Assembly: GCA_002842395.1 (NCBI GenBank) | Contig: PHCV01000003.1 | Span: forward strand, 119,421-183,420 | From: Betaproteobacteria bacterium HGW-Betaproteobacteria-11 | GTDB lineage: Bacteria; Pseudomonadota; Gammaproteobacteria; Burkholderiales; Rhodocyclaceae | Length of the DNA stretch: 64,000 nt | Direction: 5' to 3' | Shown here: piece by piece, positions 35,176-45,047 of the stretch | Layout of the letters: every line of letters begins with the position of its first letter | Numbering within the stretch: position 1 is the stretch's first letter | The notes under the pieces: model-generated | What the model was told of the DNA's origin: nothing | Seen by the model: only the letters and a program-made list of their open reading frames with translations | The model's database searches: none | Program-made: the position numbers and the translations under genes

Positions 35176-35907
35176 CTATTTCTGTACCACCGGGCCATCG
35201 ACACTGATGATCTTGAGGCGTGCCCGAGCCTTCTCTGCCGCCTCACGGGTGGTGAACGGGCCGGCACGAACGCGGATGCGCGGACCCTGTGTCGTATCGA
35301 CCTGTTCGGTATAGGACGGCAAATGGATTTCCTTCAGCTTGGCCTGCAGGTGTTTGACATTGGCCGCCTCCTTGAAGGCACCGAGTTGCACCACCCATTG
35401 CGGCGAAGGCTCGCCGACGCTGGCGGGCTCAGCAGCGGCCGGGGTGGGCTTGTCGGCTTTGGCGGCTTCCCTGGAAAGGTTTCCGGTGGTCGGCTTCGGG
35501 GTCGGCGTAGCGGCCGTGGCAGGGGCGGGCGATGGAGTTTTCGCGGCCACGGACGCAGGCGCAGAGGCATGTTCGGCGACCATATCCGCCTTGCCCGGAA
35601 GCTCTGCTCCAGGGGGCGTTTTCGCTGGCGCGGCAGGCAAAGGCGTGGCCAGCGGTTTCCCGGGCAGCAGACGTCCGGCAAGACCGCCCGCGTCCTGGCT
35701 GGGAATTCGCACCTGGATATCCTGTAGCGGCGGACGCGGTGCACGATCCATCACCAGCGGCAGGACGATGATGGCGAACAGGACCAGGGCGGCCGCACCG
35801 ACCAGCCGCCGCCGGGCGCGTTTTTTCAACTGCAGATCGGCATCCGCGGCGAGCGGGAAGTCGCTCTCCTCTCCAGCCTCGGTTGCAGCATCGTATTCCG
35901 CCATCAT
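35176..35907 (-). CDS. SPOR-domain inner membrane protein (DedD/FtsN-like)
   Basis: Probable divisome-associated protein that binds septal peptidoglycan. The start MMAEYDAATEAGEESDFPL gives 243 residues. There is a cytoplasmic basic patch (KKRARRR), one membrane helix at about 37-57, a long Pro/Ala/Lys periplasmic linker and a C-terminal SPOR domain (PQWVVQLGAFKEAANVKHL, RVRAGPFTTREAAEKA). It lies 13 bases after folC and before cvpA, the order in which DedD is found in E. coli. Confidence 0.88.
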   Translation of the reverse strand: MMAEYDAATEAGEESDFPLAADADLQLKKRARRRLVGAAALVLFAIIVLPLVMDRAPRPPLQDIQVRIPSQDAGGLAGRLLPGKPLATPLPAAPAKTPPGAELPGKADMVAEHASAPASVAAKTPSPAPATAATPTPKPTTGNLSREAAKADKPTPAAAEPASVGEPSPQWVVQLGAFKEAANVKHLQAKLKEIHLPSYTEQVDTTQGPRIRVRAGPFTTREAAEKARARLKIISVDGPVVQK

Positions 35908-35920
35908 GGGTACCCGAAAT

Positions 35921-37198
35921 TCATGCCGGGCGGCCAAGAAACTGCAAGGCCGCGGCGACGGTAAGGAATGATCCGAAGGCGAGAATTCTATCATCTTCAC
36001 TTGCCGCCTCTTGCGCCGCCGCCAAAGCTTCCCGCGCCGAAACATGGCAGCCGGCGACGTTCAATCCGCGCTGCTGCAGGCGGCTCGCCAAAAAGTCGGC
36101 GCTGGCGCCACGCCGACCTTCCAGCGTGCAGGGCAGCCAGTGCGTGACCCGCTCGCTCATGGCGTCGATCACGCCATCGACATCCTTGTCGGCGAGCATG
36201 CCGAACACCGCCCAGGTGCGCGGATGAAAGGCCATCTCGCCCAGGTTGGCGGCCAGCACCCGTGCCGCCTGCGGGTTGTGCGCCACGTCCAGCACCACGG
36301 CGGGACGACCCGGCAGGACCTGAAACCGGCCCGGCAGTTCGGCTTCGAGCAGTCCCCGCCGAATGTCCTTCATCGCCACCGGCAGCCGTTCGCGCAAGGC
36401 ATCGAGCGCGGCCAGGGCGCAGGCGGCATTGGCCAGCTGGTTGAGCCCGCGCAGACCGGGATGGGCCAGGCCGCCACGCCGTCCGCCCGGGCCCCAGTAG
36501 AGCCACTGCTGCTCCTGCCTGAGGTAACCGAAATCGCGGCCGAGGAACTGCAACGGCGCACCCAATGCGGCGGCATGCGCCAGCAGGGAGTGCGGTGGTC
36601 GCGGATCGCCGCAGATGGCGGGCACGGCCGGACGGAAGATGCCGGCCTTCTCGAAACCGATCGCCTCGCGGTCGGCGCCGAGCAGGTCCGTGTGATCGAG
36701 ATCGACGCCGGTGACGATCGCGCAGTCGGGCCGATAGACGTTGGTTGCATCGAGCCGGCCACCAAGGCCGACTTCGAGGATGACGGCATCCACCGCGGCC
36801 GCGGCGAACACTTCCCAGGCCGCCAGGGTACCGAACTCGAAATAGGTCAGCGGCGTCTCCTGCCGCGCCGCCTCGACGCGGGCAAACGCCGCGCACAGCG
36901 CGGCATCATCGGCCACCTGGCCCGCCACGCGCACGCGCTCGTTGTAGCGCAGCAGGTGCGGCGAGGTATACAGCCCGACGCGATAGCCGGCGCTATGCAG
37001 GATGCGTTCGAGCAGGGCGCAGGTCGAGCCCTTGCCGTTGGTGCCGGCGACCAGGATGAGGGGGACGGTTTCGCGTTGTTCCAGGCGGGATTTGACCGAC
37101 GCCACCCGCTCGAGGCCAAGCTCGATGCCGGCGCTACCGCGTGGATGCAATCCTTCGAGGTGCGCCAGCCAGGTATCCAGTGTCCACGAACGACTCAC
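35921..37198 (-). CDS. folC: Bifunctional folylpolyglutamate/dihydrofolate synthase FolC
   Basis: Adds glutamate to dihydropteroate and folates. I place the start at a GTG (VSRSWTLDTWLAHLEGLH) eight bases after the accD stop, because an upstream start would overlap accD and adds a Cys/Arg-rich segment. This gives 425 residues. ATP loop VAGTNGKGSTCALLERIL, then LEVGLGGRLDATN and VLDVAHNPQAARVL are typical. Residues 362-369 (RRGASADF) come from an antisense copy of the dispersed repeat, between THWLPCTLEG and LASRLQQRGL, a surface region near the C-terminus. Confidence 0.94.
   Translation of the reverse strand: MSRSWTLDTWLAHLEGLHPRGSAGIELGLERVASVKSRLEQRETVPLILVAGTNGKGSTCALLERILHSAGYRVGLYTSPHLLRYNERVRVAGQVADDAALCAAFARVEAARQETPLTYFEFGTLAAWEVFAAAAVDAVILEVGLGGRLDATNVYRPDCAIVTGVDLDHTDLLGADREAIGFEKAGIFRPAVPAICGDPRPPHSLLAHAAALGAPLQFLGRDFGYLRQEQQWLYWGPGGRRGGLAHPGLRGLNQLANAACALAALDALRERLPVAMKDIRRGLLEAELPGRFQVLPGRPAVVLDVAHNPQAARVLAANLGEMAFHPRTWAVFGMLADKDVDGVIDAMSERVTHWLPCTLEGRRGASADFLASRLQQRGLNVAGCHVSAREALAAAQEAASEDDRILAFGSFLTVAAALQFLGRPA
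36092..36115 (+). repeat. Dispersed 24-bp element, copy in folC (antisense to the gene)
   Basis: The plus strand reads AAAGTCGGCGCTGGC, GCC, ACGCCG. In the folC frame this is read backwards as RRGASADF. Confidence 0.8.
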
Positions 37199-37205
37199 GG
37201 GAAAT

Positions 37206-38066
37206 TCAGGGCGGCGGCAGACGCAGCAGCAGCGTGACCAGGGCAGCCAGCTTGTCGCGCAATTCACGCCGGTCGACGATCATGTCGATGGCACCTTTCT
37301 CGAGCAGGAACTCGGCGCGCTGAAAGCCTGCGGGCAAGGTCTGCCGCACCGTCTGCTCGATCACCCGCGGGCCGGCGAAACCGATCAGCGCACCCGGTTC
37401 GGCGAGCACGACGTCGCCGACGAAGGCGAACGAGGCCGACACGCCGCCCATCGTCGGATCGGTGAGCAGGCTGACGAAGGGCAGGCGGTGCTGGCCCAGC
37501 CGGGTCACGGCCGCCGTGGTCTTGGCCATCTGCATCAGGGAAAACAAGCCCTCCTGCATCCGCGCGCCACCCGAGGCGGTAATGCAGACAAAAGCGCACC
37601 TGGCCTCGATCGCTGCCTGGACGCCGCGGACGAACCGCTCGCCGACCACCGAGCCCATCGAACCACCCATGAATTCGAATTCGAAACAGGCGATCACCAC
37701 CGGCACCGTCTTGATCGCGCCCTGCATCACCACCAGGGCATCGGTCTCGCCGCTTTCCTCGTGCGCCGCCTTGAGCCGTGCCGGATAAGGTTTGCTGTCC
37801 TTGAACTTGAGCAGATCCAGCGGCAGGATCCCGGCGCCGATCTCGTGGCGGCCTTCCGCATCGAGCAACAGATCGAGCCGGGCGCGGGCACGCAACCGAT
37901 GATGATGGCCACACTTGGGGCAGACCTGCTGGTTATTGGCCAGATCGGTGGCGTACAGCACCGCCTCGCAGGCCGGACATTTCGACCAGAGGCCTTCCGG
38001 CATGGATTTGCGGACACTCTGCGAGCGCTTGATTTTCGGCGGTAACAGCTTTTGCAGCCAACTCAT
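37206..38066 (-). CDS. accD: Acetyl-CoA carboxylase carboxyltransferase subunit beta AccD
   Basis: With AccA it transfers the carboxyl group from biotin to acetyl-CoA, giving malonyl-CoA. The 286 residues start [16 protein letters not shown] zinc ribbon ([18 protein letters not shown], then CPKCGHHH) is followed by the crotonase-like domain with [21 protein letters not shown] and [12 protein letters not shown]. The ATG overlaps the trpA stop (ATGA). The trp-accD-folC order is conserved in betaproteobacteria. Confidence 0.97.
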   Translation of the reverse strand: MSWLQKLLPPKIKRSQSVRKSMPEGLWSKCPACEAVLYATDLANNQQVCPKCGHHHRLRARARLDLLLDAEGRHEIGAGILPLDLLKFKDSKPYPARLKAAHEESGETDALVVMQGAIKTVPVVIACFEFEFMGGSMGSVVGERFVRGVQAAIEARCAFVCITASGGARMQEGLFSLMQMAKTTAAVTRLGQHRLPFVSLLTDPTMGGVSASFAFVGDVVLAEPGALIGFAGPRVIEQTVRQTLPAGFQRAEFLLEKGAIDMIVDRRELRDKLAALVTLLLRLPPP

Positions 38067-38872
38067 GGCCTGGCCTCCCCATCGATGGCGACACGCACTG
38101 CGGCCAGCCAGTTCCCCACCCGCGCCGGCGCGCTGGCGGGCTCGCCGTTTTCGATTTCCTCGATGATCCGGCTGCCGATCACCACCGCATCGGCCATGCC
38201 GGCAATGCGCGCCGCGGTGGCGGCGTCACGGATGCCAAAGCCGACGCCGACCGGCATGCCGACCTGCTCGCGAATCAGCGGAATCTTTCTTGCGACTTCT
38301 TCCAGATCGAGATGCCCGGCGCCGGTCACGCCCTTGAGCGAAACGTAATAGATGTAGCCACTGCCCAGCACGGCGACCTGCCGATAGCGCGCCTCGGTCG
38401 AGGTCGGTGCGAGCAGGAAAATCGGATCAAGTCCGACCAGCTTCAGGGCGGCGGCGAATTCAGCGCATTCCTCGGGTGGATAATCGACCACCAGCACGCC
38501 ATCGACGCCGGCCGCCACCGCATCGCGCGCAAAGGCGGCGATGCCGTACGCTTCGATCGGATTGGCATAGCCCATGAGGACGACCGGCGTCTGCTCATCG
38601 TTCTGGCGGAACCGGGCGACTTGCGCCAGCACCTTGCGCAGGCTCATGCCCTGCGCCAGCGCCCGTTCGGAGGCACGCTGGATGGTCGGGCCATCGGCCA
38701 TCGGATCGGAAAACGGCACGCCCAGTTCGATGATGTCGGCGCCGCCGGCGACCAGCGCCTGCATCAGGGGCACGGTCAGCTCGGGCGCGGGGTCGCCGGC
38801 GGTGATGAAAGGGATCAGCGCCTTGCGCCCTTCCCGGGAAAGTCTGGCAAACGTGGCTGCGATTCGCGACAT
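38063..38872 (-). CDS. trpA: Tryptophan synthase alpha subunit TrpA
   Basis: Cleaves indole-3-glycerol phosphate to indole, which tunnels to TrpB. The 269 residues start [22 protein letters not shown]. Catalytic Glu is in [16 protein letters not shown] and catalytic Asp in the same motif. The phosphate-binding [13 protein letters not shown] and GSRIIEEIE are near the end. It lies two bases after trpB and overlaps accD by four. Confidence 0.97.
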   Translation of the reverse strand: MSRIAATFARLSREGRKALIPFITAGDPAPELTVPLMQALVAGGADIIELGVPFSDPMADGPTIQRASERALAQGMSLRKVLAQVARFRQNDEQTPVVLMGYANPIEAYGIAAFARDAVAAGVDGVLVVDYPPEECAEFAAALKLVGLDPIFLLAPTSTEARYRQVAVLGSGYIYYVSLKGVTGAGHLDLEEVARKIPLIREQVGMPVGVGFGIRDAATAARIAGMADAVVIGSRIIEEIENGEPASAPARVGNWLAAVRVAIDGEARP

Positions 38873-38874
38873 GA

Positions 38875-40098
38875 TCAGAAGGTGATTCCGGATTTTTCGG
38901 CGACCGTGTGCATGTCCTTGTCGCCACGGCCGGAGAGATTGACGAGCAGGATTTTGTCGCGGCCCAGGGTCGGCGCCAGCCGGTTGGCATGGGCCAGGGC
39001 ATGGCTCGATTCCAGCGCCGGGATGATGCCTTCGAGGTGACACAGATCGTGGAAGGCGGCCAGCGCTTCCGCGTCGCTGATGCTGACGTACTCGGCGCGG
39101 CCGGAATCCTTGAGCCAGGCGTGTTCCGGCCCGACGCCGGGGTAGTCGAGCCCGGCCGAGATGGAATGGGTTTCGATCACCTGGCCATCCTCGTCCTGCA
39201 GCACATAGGTGCGGTTGCCGTGGAGCACACCGGGCCGGCCGGCCAGCAGCGAGGCCGAATGCTTGCCGCTGGCGATGCCCGCACCGGCGGCCTCGACGCC
39301 GATCAGCCGCACCCGCGGATCATCGATATAGGGATAAAAAATGCCCATCGCATTCGAGCCGCCGCCGACGCAGGCGATCACCGCATCGGGCTGGCGGCCG
39401 GCCAGTTCGGGCATCTGCAGCTTGCATTCGGCGCCGATCACCGCCTGAAAGTCGCGCACCATCATCGGATAGGGATGCGGCCCGGCCACGGTGCCGATGA
39501 TGTAGAAGGTATTCGAGACGTTGGTCACCCAGTCGCGCATCGCCTCGTTCAACGCATCCTTGAGCGTCTTCGAGCCGGACTCGACCGGCACCACGCGGGC
39601 GCCGAGCAGCTTCATGCGATAGACATTGGCTGCCTGGCGCTTGACGTCTTCCGAACCCATATACACGACGCATTCCATGCCATAGCGCGCCGCCACCGTG
39701 GCCGTGGCCACGCCATGCTGGCCGGCGCCGGTTTCGGCGATCACCCGCGGCTTGCCCATGCGGCGGGCAAGCAGCGCCTGGCCGATGCAGTTGTTGATCT
39801 TGTGCGCGCCGGTGTGGTTGAGGTCTTCGCGCTTGAGATAGATCTGCGCGCCGCCCTGCCGTTCGGACCAGCGCTTGGCGTGATAGATCGGGCTCGGGCG
39901 GCCGACGTAGTGCTTGAGTTCGTACTCGAATTCGGCACGGAACGCCGGATCGGCCTGCGCCGCGGCGTAGGCCTCGCGCAGCTCGGCCAGCGCCGGCATC
40001 AGGGTCTCGCTGACGAAGATGCCGCCATAGGGACCGAAATGGCCGCGCGCATCGGGCAGGTTATAGGGCGAATTACTGGACAAGTCCGGCATCGGCAT
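38875..40098 (-). CDS. trpB: Tryptophan synthase beta subunit TrpB
   Basis: PLP enzyme that condenses indole with serine to form tryptophan. The chosen ATG ([16 protein letters not shown]) has GGAG six bases upstream and gives 407 residues. The PLP lysine lies in [14 protein letters not shown]. The ammonium loop [16 protein letters not shown] and the glycine loop [12 protein letters not shown] are conserved. The start overlaps the end of trpF by 26 bases. Confidence 0.97.
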   Translation of the reverse strand: MPMPDLSSNSPYNLPDARGHFGPYGGIFVSETLMPALAELREAYAAAQADPAFRAEFEYELKHYVGRPSPIYHAKRWSERQGGAQIYLKREDLNHTGAHKINNCIGQALLARRMGKPRVIAETGAGQHGVATATVAARYGMECVVYMGSEDVKRQAANVYRMKLLGARVVPVESGSKTLKDALNEAMRDWVTNVSNTFYIIGTVAGPHPYPMMVRDFQAVIGAECKLQMPELAGRQPDAVIACVGGGSNAMGIFYPYIDDPRVRLIGVEAAGAGIASGKHSASLLAGRPGVLHGNRTYVLQDEDGQVIETHSISAGLDYPGVGPEHAWLKDSGRAEYVSISDAEALAAFHDLCHLEGIIPALESSHALAHANRLAPTLGRDKILLVNLSGRGDKDMHTVAEKSGITF

Positions 40099-40735
40099 TT
40101 CGTACTCCGGCAATGAATCGGCTGATTTTTTCGGCATCCTTGATGCCCTTTCGCACACCCATTGGCCCAACGGCCTCGACGCCACTGCTGACATCGACGG
40201 CCCAGGGGCGCACCTGGCGCACCGCACTTTCCACGTTATCCGGATCGAGGCCGCCGGAAAGAATCAGTGGCAGCGACAACCCCGTCGGAATCAACGACCA
40301 GTCGAAGCACCGGCCACCGCCGCCAAAGCCCTCGACCCAAGCGTCGAGGAGCAGGCCGCAGGCCCCCTCGCTACCGGCAAAACGAGCCGCGTATTCTAGC
40401 AAATCGAGGCCCGGTCTGACCCTTGCCGCCTTGATCCAGGGCCGGCCGAACTGGCGGCAGTAGGCCGCATCCTCGTCGCCATGAAACTGCAACAGATCGA
40501 GCGGCACACGAGCCAGGGCCGCGGCCACCTCGCTCGCCGGAGCATTGACGAAGAGACCGACCCGGCTGACGAAAGGCGGCAAGGCGAGGATCAGCTCGCG
40601 CGCCCGCTCGGGCGTGACGTAACGCGGACTCGGCGGATAAAAAACAAAGCCCAGCGCGTCGGCGCCGGCGCTGACCGCGGCATCGCGGTCGGTTTCGCGG
40701 GTGATGCCGCAAATCTTGATTCGGGTTCGTCGCAT
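40073..40735 (-). CDS. trpF: Phosphoribosylanthranilate isomerase TrpF
   Basis: Third step of the tryptophan branch. The 220 residues form a TIM barrel with the catalytic Cys in [16 protein letters not shown] and the Asp in FDWSLI. The later phosphate-binding [11 protein letters not shown] and DVSSGVEA are present. It is followed by trpB with a 26-base overlap and preceded by truA 11 bases upstream, so truA-trpF-trpB-trpA-accD-folC is probably one transcriptional run. Confidence 0.96.
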   Translation of the reverse strand: MRRTRIKICGITRETDRDAAVSAGADALGFVFYPPSPRYVTPERARELILALPPFVSRVGLFVNAPASEVAAALARVPLDLLQFHGDEDAAYCRQFGRPWIKAARVRPGLDLLEYAARFAGSEGACGLLLDAWVEGFGGGGRCFDWSLIPTGLSLPLILSGGLDPDNVESAVRQVRPWAVDVSSGVEAVGPMGVRKGIKDAEKISRFIAGVRNADAGLVQ

Positions 40736-40746
40736 GAGTTGTCGGC

Positions 40747-41532
40747 TCAGAACAGTATGGACGCCGTATCACCAGCGCCGACTTTTATCTGCCAGACCGC
40801 ATCATAATCGACGCCGGCAAAATACAGGCCGCTGGCGGCGAAGGTCGCCGCGGCGCGCTGCCGGTCACGGGCCACAAGTATCTCGCCGACCCATTGCGGC
40901 CTCTGGCTGCCCTTGCCGACCTGCACCAGGGCGCCGACCAGATTGCGTACCATGTGATGCAGGAAAGCGTTGGCTGCAAAGTCCAGGACGATGAATTCGC
41001 CCTGGCGTTCGATGTCCAGTCGCCGCAAGGTTTTTATCGGAGATTTCGCCTGGCACTCGGCCGAGCGAAAAGCGGAAAAATCATGCTCGCCGAGAAGGAA
41101 ATGCGCGGCTTCACGCATCGCCTCGACGGCCAGCGGCTGATGCTGCCAGCCCACCCGGTGCGACCACAGGCCGGGCCGCTGCGGGCGATTGAGCAGCAGG
41201 TAGCGATAATGCCGGCCCCGCGCGCAGAAACGGGCATGAAACGCCTCGCTTACCTGCTGCGCCCAGCGCACCGCGATGGTCGCCGGCAGGTGCGCATTGA
41301 CGCCGCGAACCCAGGCGGTAAGCGGCCGCTGCGCCTCGGTATCGAAGTGCACCACCTGCGCCAGCGCATGCACTCCGGCATCGGTGCGGCCGGCGCAGAC
41401 GACGCGCAGTGGCGCAGCGGCAACCTTCGCCAGAGCCGCTTCCAGCGCATCCTGCACCGAGCCCCGATCGGCCTGCGATTGCCAGCCGCAAAAGCCCGCG
41501 CCGTCGTACTCCAGCCCGAGTGCGATTCTCAT
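40747..41532 (-). CDS. truA: tRNA pseudouridine38-40 synthase TruA
   Basis: Converts uridines 38-40 in the tRNA anticodon arm to pseudouridine. The 261 residues start [18 protein letters not shown]. The catalytic Asp is in [19 protein letters not shown]. The final residues [15 protein letters not shown] include KVGAGDTA from a dispersed repeat copy, close to the stop codon, replacing the normal end of the protein. The ATG overlaps the stop of the upstream CbiQ-like gene (ATGA). Confidence 0.96.
   Translation of the reverse strand: MRIALGLEYDGAGFCGWQSQADRGSVQDALEAALAKVAAAPLRVVCAGRTDAGVHALAQVVHFDTEAQRPLTAWVRGVNAHLPATIAVRWAQQVSEAFHARFCARGRHYRYLLLNRPQRPGLWSHRVGWQHQPLAVEAMREAAHFLLGEHDFSAFRSAECQAKSPIKTLRRLDIERQGEFIVLDFAANAFLHHMVRNLVGALVQVGKGSQRPQWVGEILVARDRQRAAATFAASGLYFAGVDYDAVWQIKVGAGDTASILF
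40762..40785 (-). repeat. Dispersed 24-bp element, copy at the 3' end of truA
   Basis: The truA sense strand reads AAAGTCGGCGCTGGT, GAT, ACGGCG, in frame as KVGAGDTA. It ends five codons before the stop region. Confidence 0.88.
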
Positions 41533-42092
41533 AGCCACAACGTCGCCAGCAGGCTGCTGGCGAGCACGCCGAGCAGGGCGTCGGTCGCCCCAAACCGCAT
41601 CTGCGGCAGGTGCAGAATGTTCCCCTGCACGCCGGCCGCGCCGCGCGCGCGCTCCACCTCCTCCAGCGTGAGCGCCAGGCGCACGGCGATCCGGTCGCGG
41701 GACAGGCCGAATGCGGCCAGCGGCGCCAACAACGACCGGATGCCGGCAACCAGCGCGACCGGTGAAAGAATCTGCAGCACGAGGGCCAGCGTAGCCAGCG
41801 CCAGCACCAGGCGAAGCACATGCTCGGCCGCCAGTTGCAGGCCCTCGCTGCTAATGCCGGGCAGCCAGGGCAGGGGCGTGCCGGGCGTCATCCAGGCAAA
41901 CAGCACGAACAGGGTCAATAGCAGCCAGCGGCTGCGGCGCAACAGGCGGTGCAGATGCGGCGCGGCCAGTACGAGCGCGGCCAGTACGAGGGCCAGGGTC
42001 ACCAGCAGGAGCAACGGCCCGCCATGACTGGCGGTGGCGGCGAGCAACGCCAGCCAGAGCAGAATCAGGCTGGCGGGATGAGGCGTTCTCAT
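41529..42092 (-). CDS. CbiQ-like membrane protein (ECF-type T component family, orphan)
   Basis: The 187 residues start MRTPHPASLILLWLALLA. Five or so hydrophobic helices are followed by a hydrophilic C-terminal stretch with SRDRIAVRLALTLEEVERA, resembling the coupling-helix region of energy-coupling factor T components (CbiQ/EcfT), and a final helix. No ATPase or substrate-binding partner lies beside it. It is coupled to truA by an ATGA overlap and follows fimV by 55 bases. The substrate cannot be told. Confidence 0.6.
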   Translation of the reverse strand: MRTPHPASLILLWLALLAATASHGGPLLLLVTLALVLAALVLAAPHLHRLLRRSRWLLLTLFVLFAWMTPGTPLPWLPGISSEGLQLAAEHVLRLVLALATLALVLQILSPVALVAGIRSLLAPLAAFGLSRDRIAVRLALTLEEVERARGAAGVQGNILHLPQMRFGATDALLGVLASSLLATLWL

Positions 42093-42147
42093 GGACAAGC
42101 CCCCGCGCGCGCCGCAGTGCGCACACTGCGGGGCGCCACTTCCGGAA

Positions 42148-44928
42148 TCAGGACAGCGCGGCCAGCCTGGCGCGGGCACGTTCCTGCTGTGCCAGACTGC
42201 CTTCGGCCAAGGCCTCCTGGTACAACTCGCGAGCGCCTTCCTTATCGCCCATTTCCTCATAGGCGGTGGCCAGTTCGAGCTTGGTCGCCACCTCGGAATC
42301 GTCCGCCTTCAGCGTGGTGGCTGGCGCAGCCGCCGGCGGCTCGAGTTCCAGGCTGACCCCACCCAGATCAAGGGGCGCGACCGCCGCCGTCACAGCAGAC
42401 TCGCGGGCCTGGGCTGCCGATTCCGCCAGTGAAAGGGCAGACGTATCAGCGGTACCCAGGTCGAAATCGAAATCGATGCTACCCGTACTCGTTCCTGTTG
42501 TAGCGGCTCCAGTGGCACCACCGGTCCCAGCGGCAGCGCCACCCTCCTCCTTGCTCAGCGGCAGATCCAGGCCGCGTGGCGCAGCCGCAGTGACCGACGC
42601 TGCCGGCATCTCCGGCGCACCCAGATCGAGATCAAAATCGAGACTGCTCATTTCGGCAGCCGGCCGGATCACCTGTGTCGCCTCGGGAGTTTCCGGAGTA
42701 GCCGCGGCAGACGACTCCGCCTGCGCACCTGATGACCCCAGATCGAGATCGAGATCGAAATCGATCACGCCTGAATTGACTACGAATGCAGGCGGTGGCT
42801 CGGCCGCTAGCGCAGGTTCGGCCACGGTCGCAGTCATTTTCCCGGTCGCCGCCTCGCTGAGCGGGCTGGCGGAGAGAACCAGTGTGGCATCGAAATCCGG
42901 CTTGGTTTCAGCAGGGACAGGACTTGCCGCCACGGGTGGTTCAGCGACGGCTGATGGTTGGTACAGCACGTTCCCCGGGTCGATTCCGGCTCCCAAAGCC
43001 AGCGCGCGCTCCCATTCCGGCCCATTGCTTCCGGTTTGCACCTGGAGTCGCTTGGCCATGGCTTCGAACTGCTTGATATTTCTGCGCCCGGCATAGATTT
43101 CGAGCAGCTTGAGATAAAGCGGCAGGCGCTCCGGTTCTTTTTCCAGGGCAGCCAGCAAAACTTCCTCGGCCTGCGCATCGCGGCCAAAAGCGAGGAAGGT
43201 ATCGGCTTCGACAAGAGCATCCATCGTGTCGGAAGGAGCGCTCGCCATGGCCGCCGTAGCAACACTGAACTGGCTGAACTGGCTGGGCTCCTGCTCACTG
43301 GGCGGCGGTGCGATAGTCGTCGCGCTGAATACCGAATGCGCAGATAAACCGCCTGCGGCCAACTCATTCCCGGCTTCTGCGCCCGCCTTGCGTTTCTTGC
43401 GCAAGGCGGAGAGACCCAGCCAGCCCAGAAGCAGCGTCACCACTCCGGCACCACCCAACACGAGCAGACCTTGCTCCTCAAGGAAGCCAGGTTCCGGTTC
43501 GGGCTCGGGTGGAGGCATGGGCCGTTTTTTCGGCGTGGGCGGAGCGGGTAGCTTCGGCGCCTCATCGGGTTTGGCGGCCTCTGCAGGAGCGGATGCAGCC
43601 GCTTTGGCCGGTTCAGGCGCTTTGATCTGGGCCGGGGGTGCGGATGGCGGGACTGCCGGCGCCGGTTTGGCAGCCTGGGCCTGCTGCTGGAGCGCAGCCC
43701 CGGACTGACTCTTCAACTCGGCCAGCTTTTTCATGGCGATCAGATTTTTTTCCAGCTCTGCGGTGCGGCTGTTGGCTTCCTCGAGCGCCTTGCCGCGCGT
43801 CAGCAGTTCCTCCTCCAGTAGTGCAACACGGTTTTGCGCGGCCTTGTCCTTGCCGCCTCCTTTCACGTCCTTGGCCACCTCGCTGCGCGAGACTTCGAGC
43901 TTGTCTTTCCCGCCGCCCGGGGGCGTTGCCTTGTCCTCGACTTTGGGCACGATCTTGCCACTGGCCGACTGCGTCACGCCCTCATCCTTGACCGCTCCTG
44001 CCGCTGCAGCGGCAGCCAGTTTTCTGCGGTACACATTGAAGTCCCCGGCCTGGGCAACAATTTCGTGGCGGGCCTCTGCGGCCGGGATTTTCTCTGCTTC
44101 TTCGGGCGCCGGCAGGGTAAGAATTTTTCCTGCCCTGAGCCGGTTCATGTTGTTGCCGTCGAAAGCGTCGCCATTGCTGCGGAACAAGGCCACCAGCATC
44201 TGTTCAAGGCTGATGCCATCGGCCTTGGTCTGCGCAGCGATCCTGGTCAGCGTCTCGCCCGCAACGACTTTATGCGTGCCGGTGGAAGCGGGTGGCGTTG
44301 CCTGCAATGACTTCATGGATCCAGTCTTTGCCGCAGGTGCTGGCTCACGCCCCGCCGCGGGCTGTTGTGCCACCTGCGCGCCCGGCCTGGGCACGGCCGG
44401 CCGTGCATCGCCGGTGGCCCCTCCTGCCGCCGGGAGGGCTGGAGCCTGTTCAATGGGATGAGTCGCTACGGCCTCGGTTTTCGCTTCCGGCCTGACTTCG
44501 GGTGCGACCACCTCAGCCGGCGCCGGCGCGAGATTCGGCGGATCGAGCAGGAAAGTGAATTCCCGCACCAGGCGCCCCGAGGCCCAGCTCAATTCGACCA
44601 GCATGTCGATGAACGGCTCGTTCAGCGGCCGGTCGGTAGTGACCTGGATAAAACGGCGACCGTCCCGCTCCTTGATGTCGCGGGAAAAACGCAGCGCCGC
44701 CAAGGCCGGAACATATTCGACACCGGCCTGAACGAAGGCCTCGGCCGGAGCCACCCTGGCTACCAGCGACTGAGCTTCGTCGCGCGTCGCAGACACCTCG
44801 AGCTCTGCCTTGAGCGGTTGCCCGAGCGCTGAAAGCACGGTGATCCTGCCCAGGCCGGCAGCCTCGGCGGTGAACGCCAAGGAAGCCAGGGCCAACGCCA
44901 GAACAGAGGCCTTGAGACAAGATCGCAT
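42148..44928 (-). CDS. fimV: FimV-like pilus/polar assembly protein
   Basis: Large inner-membrane protein that binds peptidoglycan and organises type IV pili and polar functions. It has 926 residues from MRSCLKASVLALAL. The order is: signal-like helix (1-24), FimV N-terminal domain (GRITVLSALGQPLKAELEV onward), linker, LysM motif (THKVVAGETLTRIAAQ, about 220-265), coiled coil (about 365-420), Pro/Ala segment, membrane helix (LLVLGGAGVVTLLLGWLGL), acidic domain with repeated DLDLG motifs, and a C-terminal TPR-like FimV cap (ATKLELATAYEEMGDKEGA). A GTG seven codons upstream is a less likely start. Confidence 0.92.
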   Translation of the reverse strand: MRSCLKASVLALALASLAFTAEAAGLGRITVLSALGQPLKAELEVSATRDEAQSLVARVAPAEAFVQAGVEYVPALAALRFSRDIKERDGRRFIQVTTDRPLNEPFIDMLVELSWASGRLVREFTFLLDPPNLAPAPAEVVAPEVRPEAKTEAVATHPIEQAPALPAAGGATGDARPAVPRPGAQVAQQPAAGREPAPAAKTGSMKSLQATPPASTGTHKVVAGETLTRIAAQTKADGISLEQMLVALFRSNGDAFDGNNMNRLRAGKILTLPAPEEAEKIPAAEARHEIVAQAGDFNVYRRKLAAAAAAGAVKDEGVTQSASGKIVPKVEDKATPPGGGKDKLEVSRSEVAKDVKGGGKDKAAQNRVALLEEELLTRGKALEEANSRTAELEKNLIAMKKLAELKSQSGAALQQQAQAAKPAPAVPPSAPPAQIKAPEPAKAAASAPAEAAKPDEAPKLPAPPTPKKRPMPPPEPEPEPGFLEEQGLLVLGGAGVVTLLLGWLGLSALRKKRKAGAEAGNELAAGGLSAHSVFSATTIAPPPSEQEPSQFSQFSVATAAMASAPSDTMDALVEADTFLAFGRDAQAEEVLLAALEKEPERLPLYLKLLEIYAGRRNIKQFEAMAKRLQVQTGSNGPEWERALALGAGIDPGNVLYQPSAVAEPPVAASPVPAETKPDFDATLVLSASPLSEAATGKMTATVAEPALAAEPPPAFVVNSGVIDFDLDLDLGSSGAQAESSAAATPETPEATQVIRPAAEMSSLDFDLDLGAPEMPAASVTAAAPRGLDLPLSKEEGGAAAGTGGATGAATTGTSTGSIDFDFDLGTADTSALSLAESAAQARESAVTAAVAPLDLGGVSLELEPPAAAPATTLKADDSEVATKLELATAYEEMGDKEGARELYQEALAEGSLAQQERARARLAALS

Positions 44929-45047
44929 ATCAGTTTTGAGCACAGCCACCCCCTGCAGAACCTTTAACGGTTATCAAAATAACATCATGAGGTTAAGCAC
45001 GCAAGCTCAACCGTACTCTCACGCTGGGGTGCGCCGGGTATGCCGCA

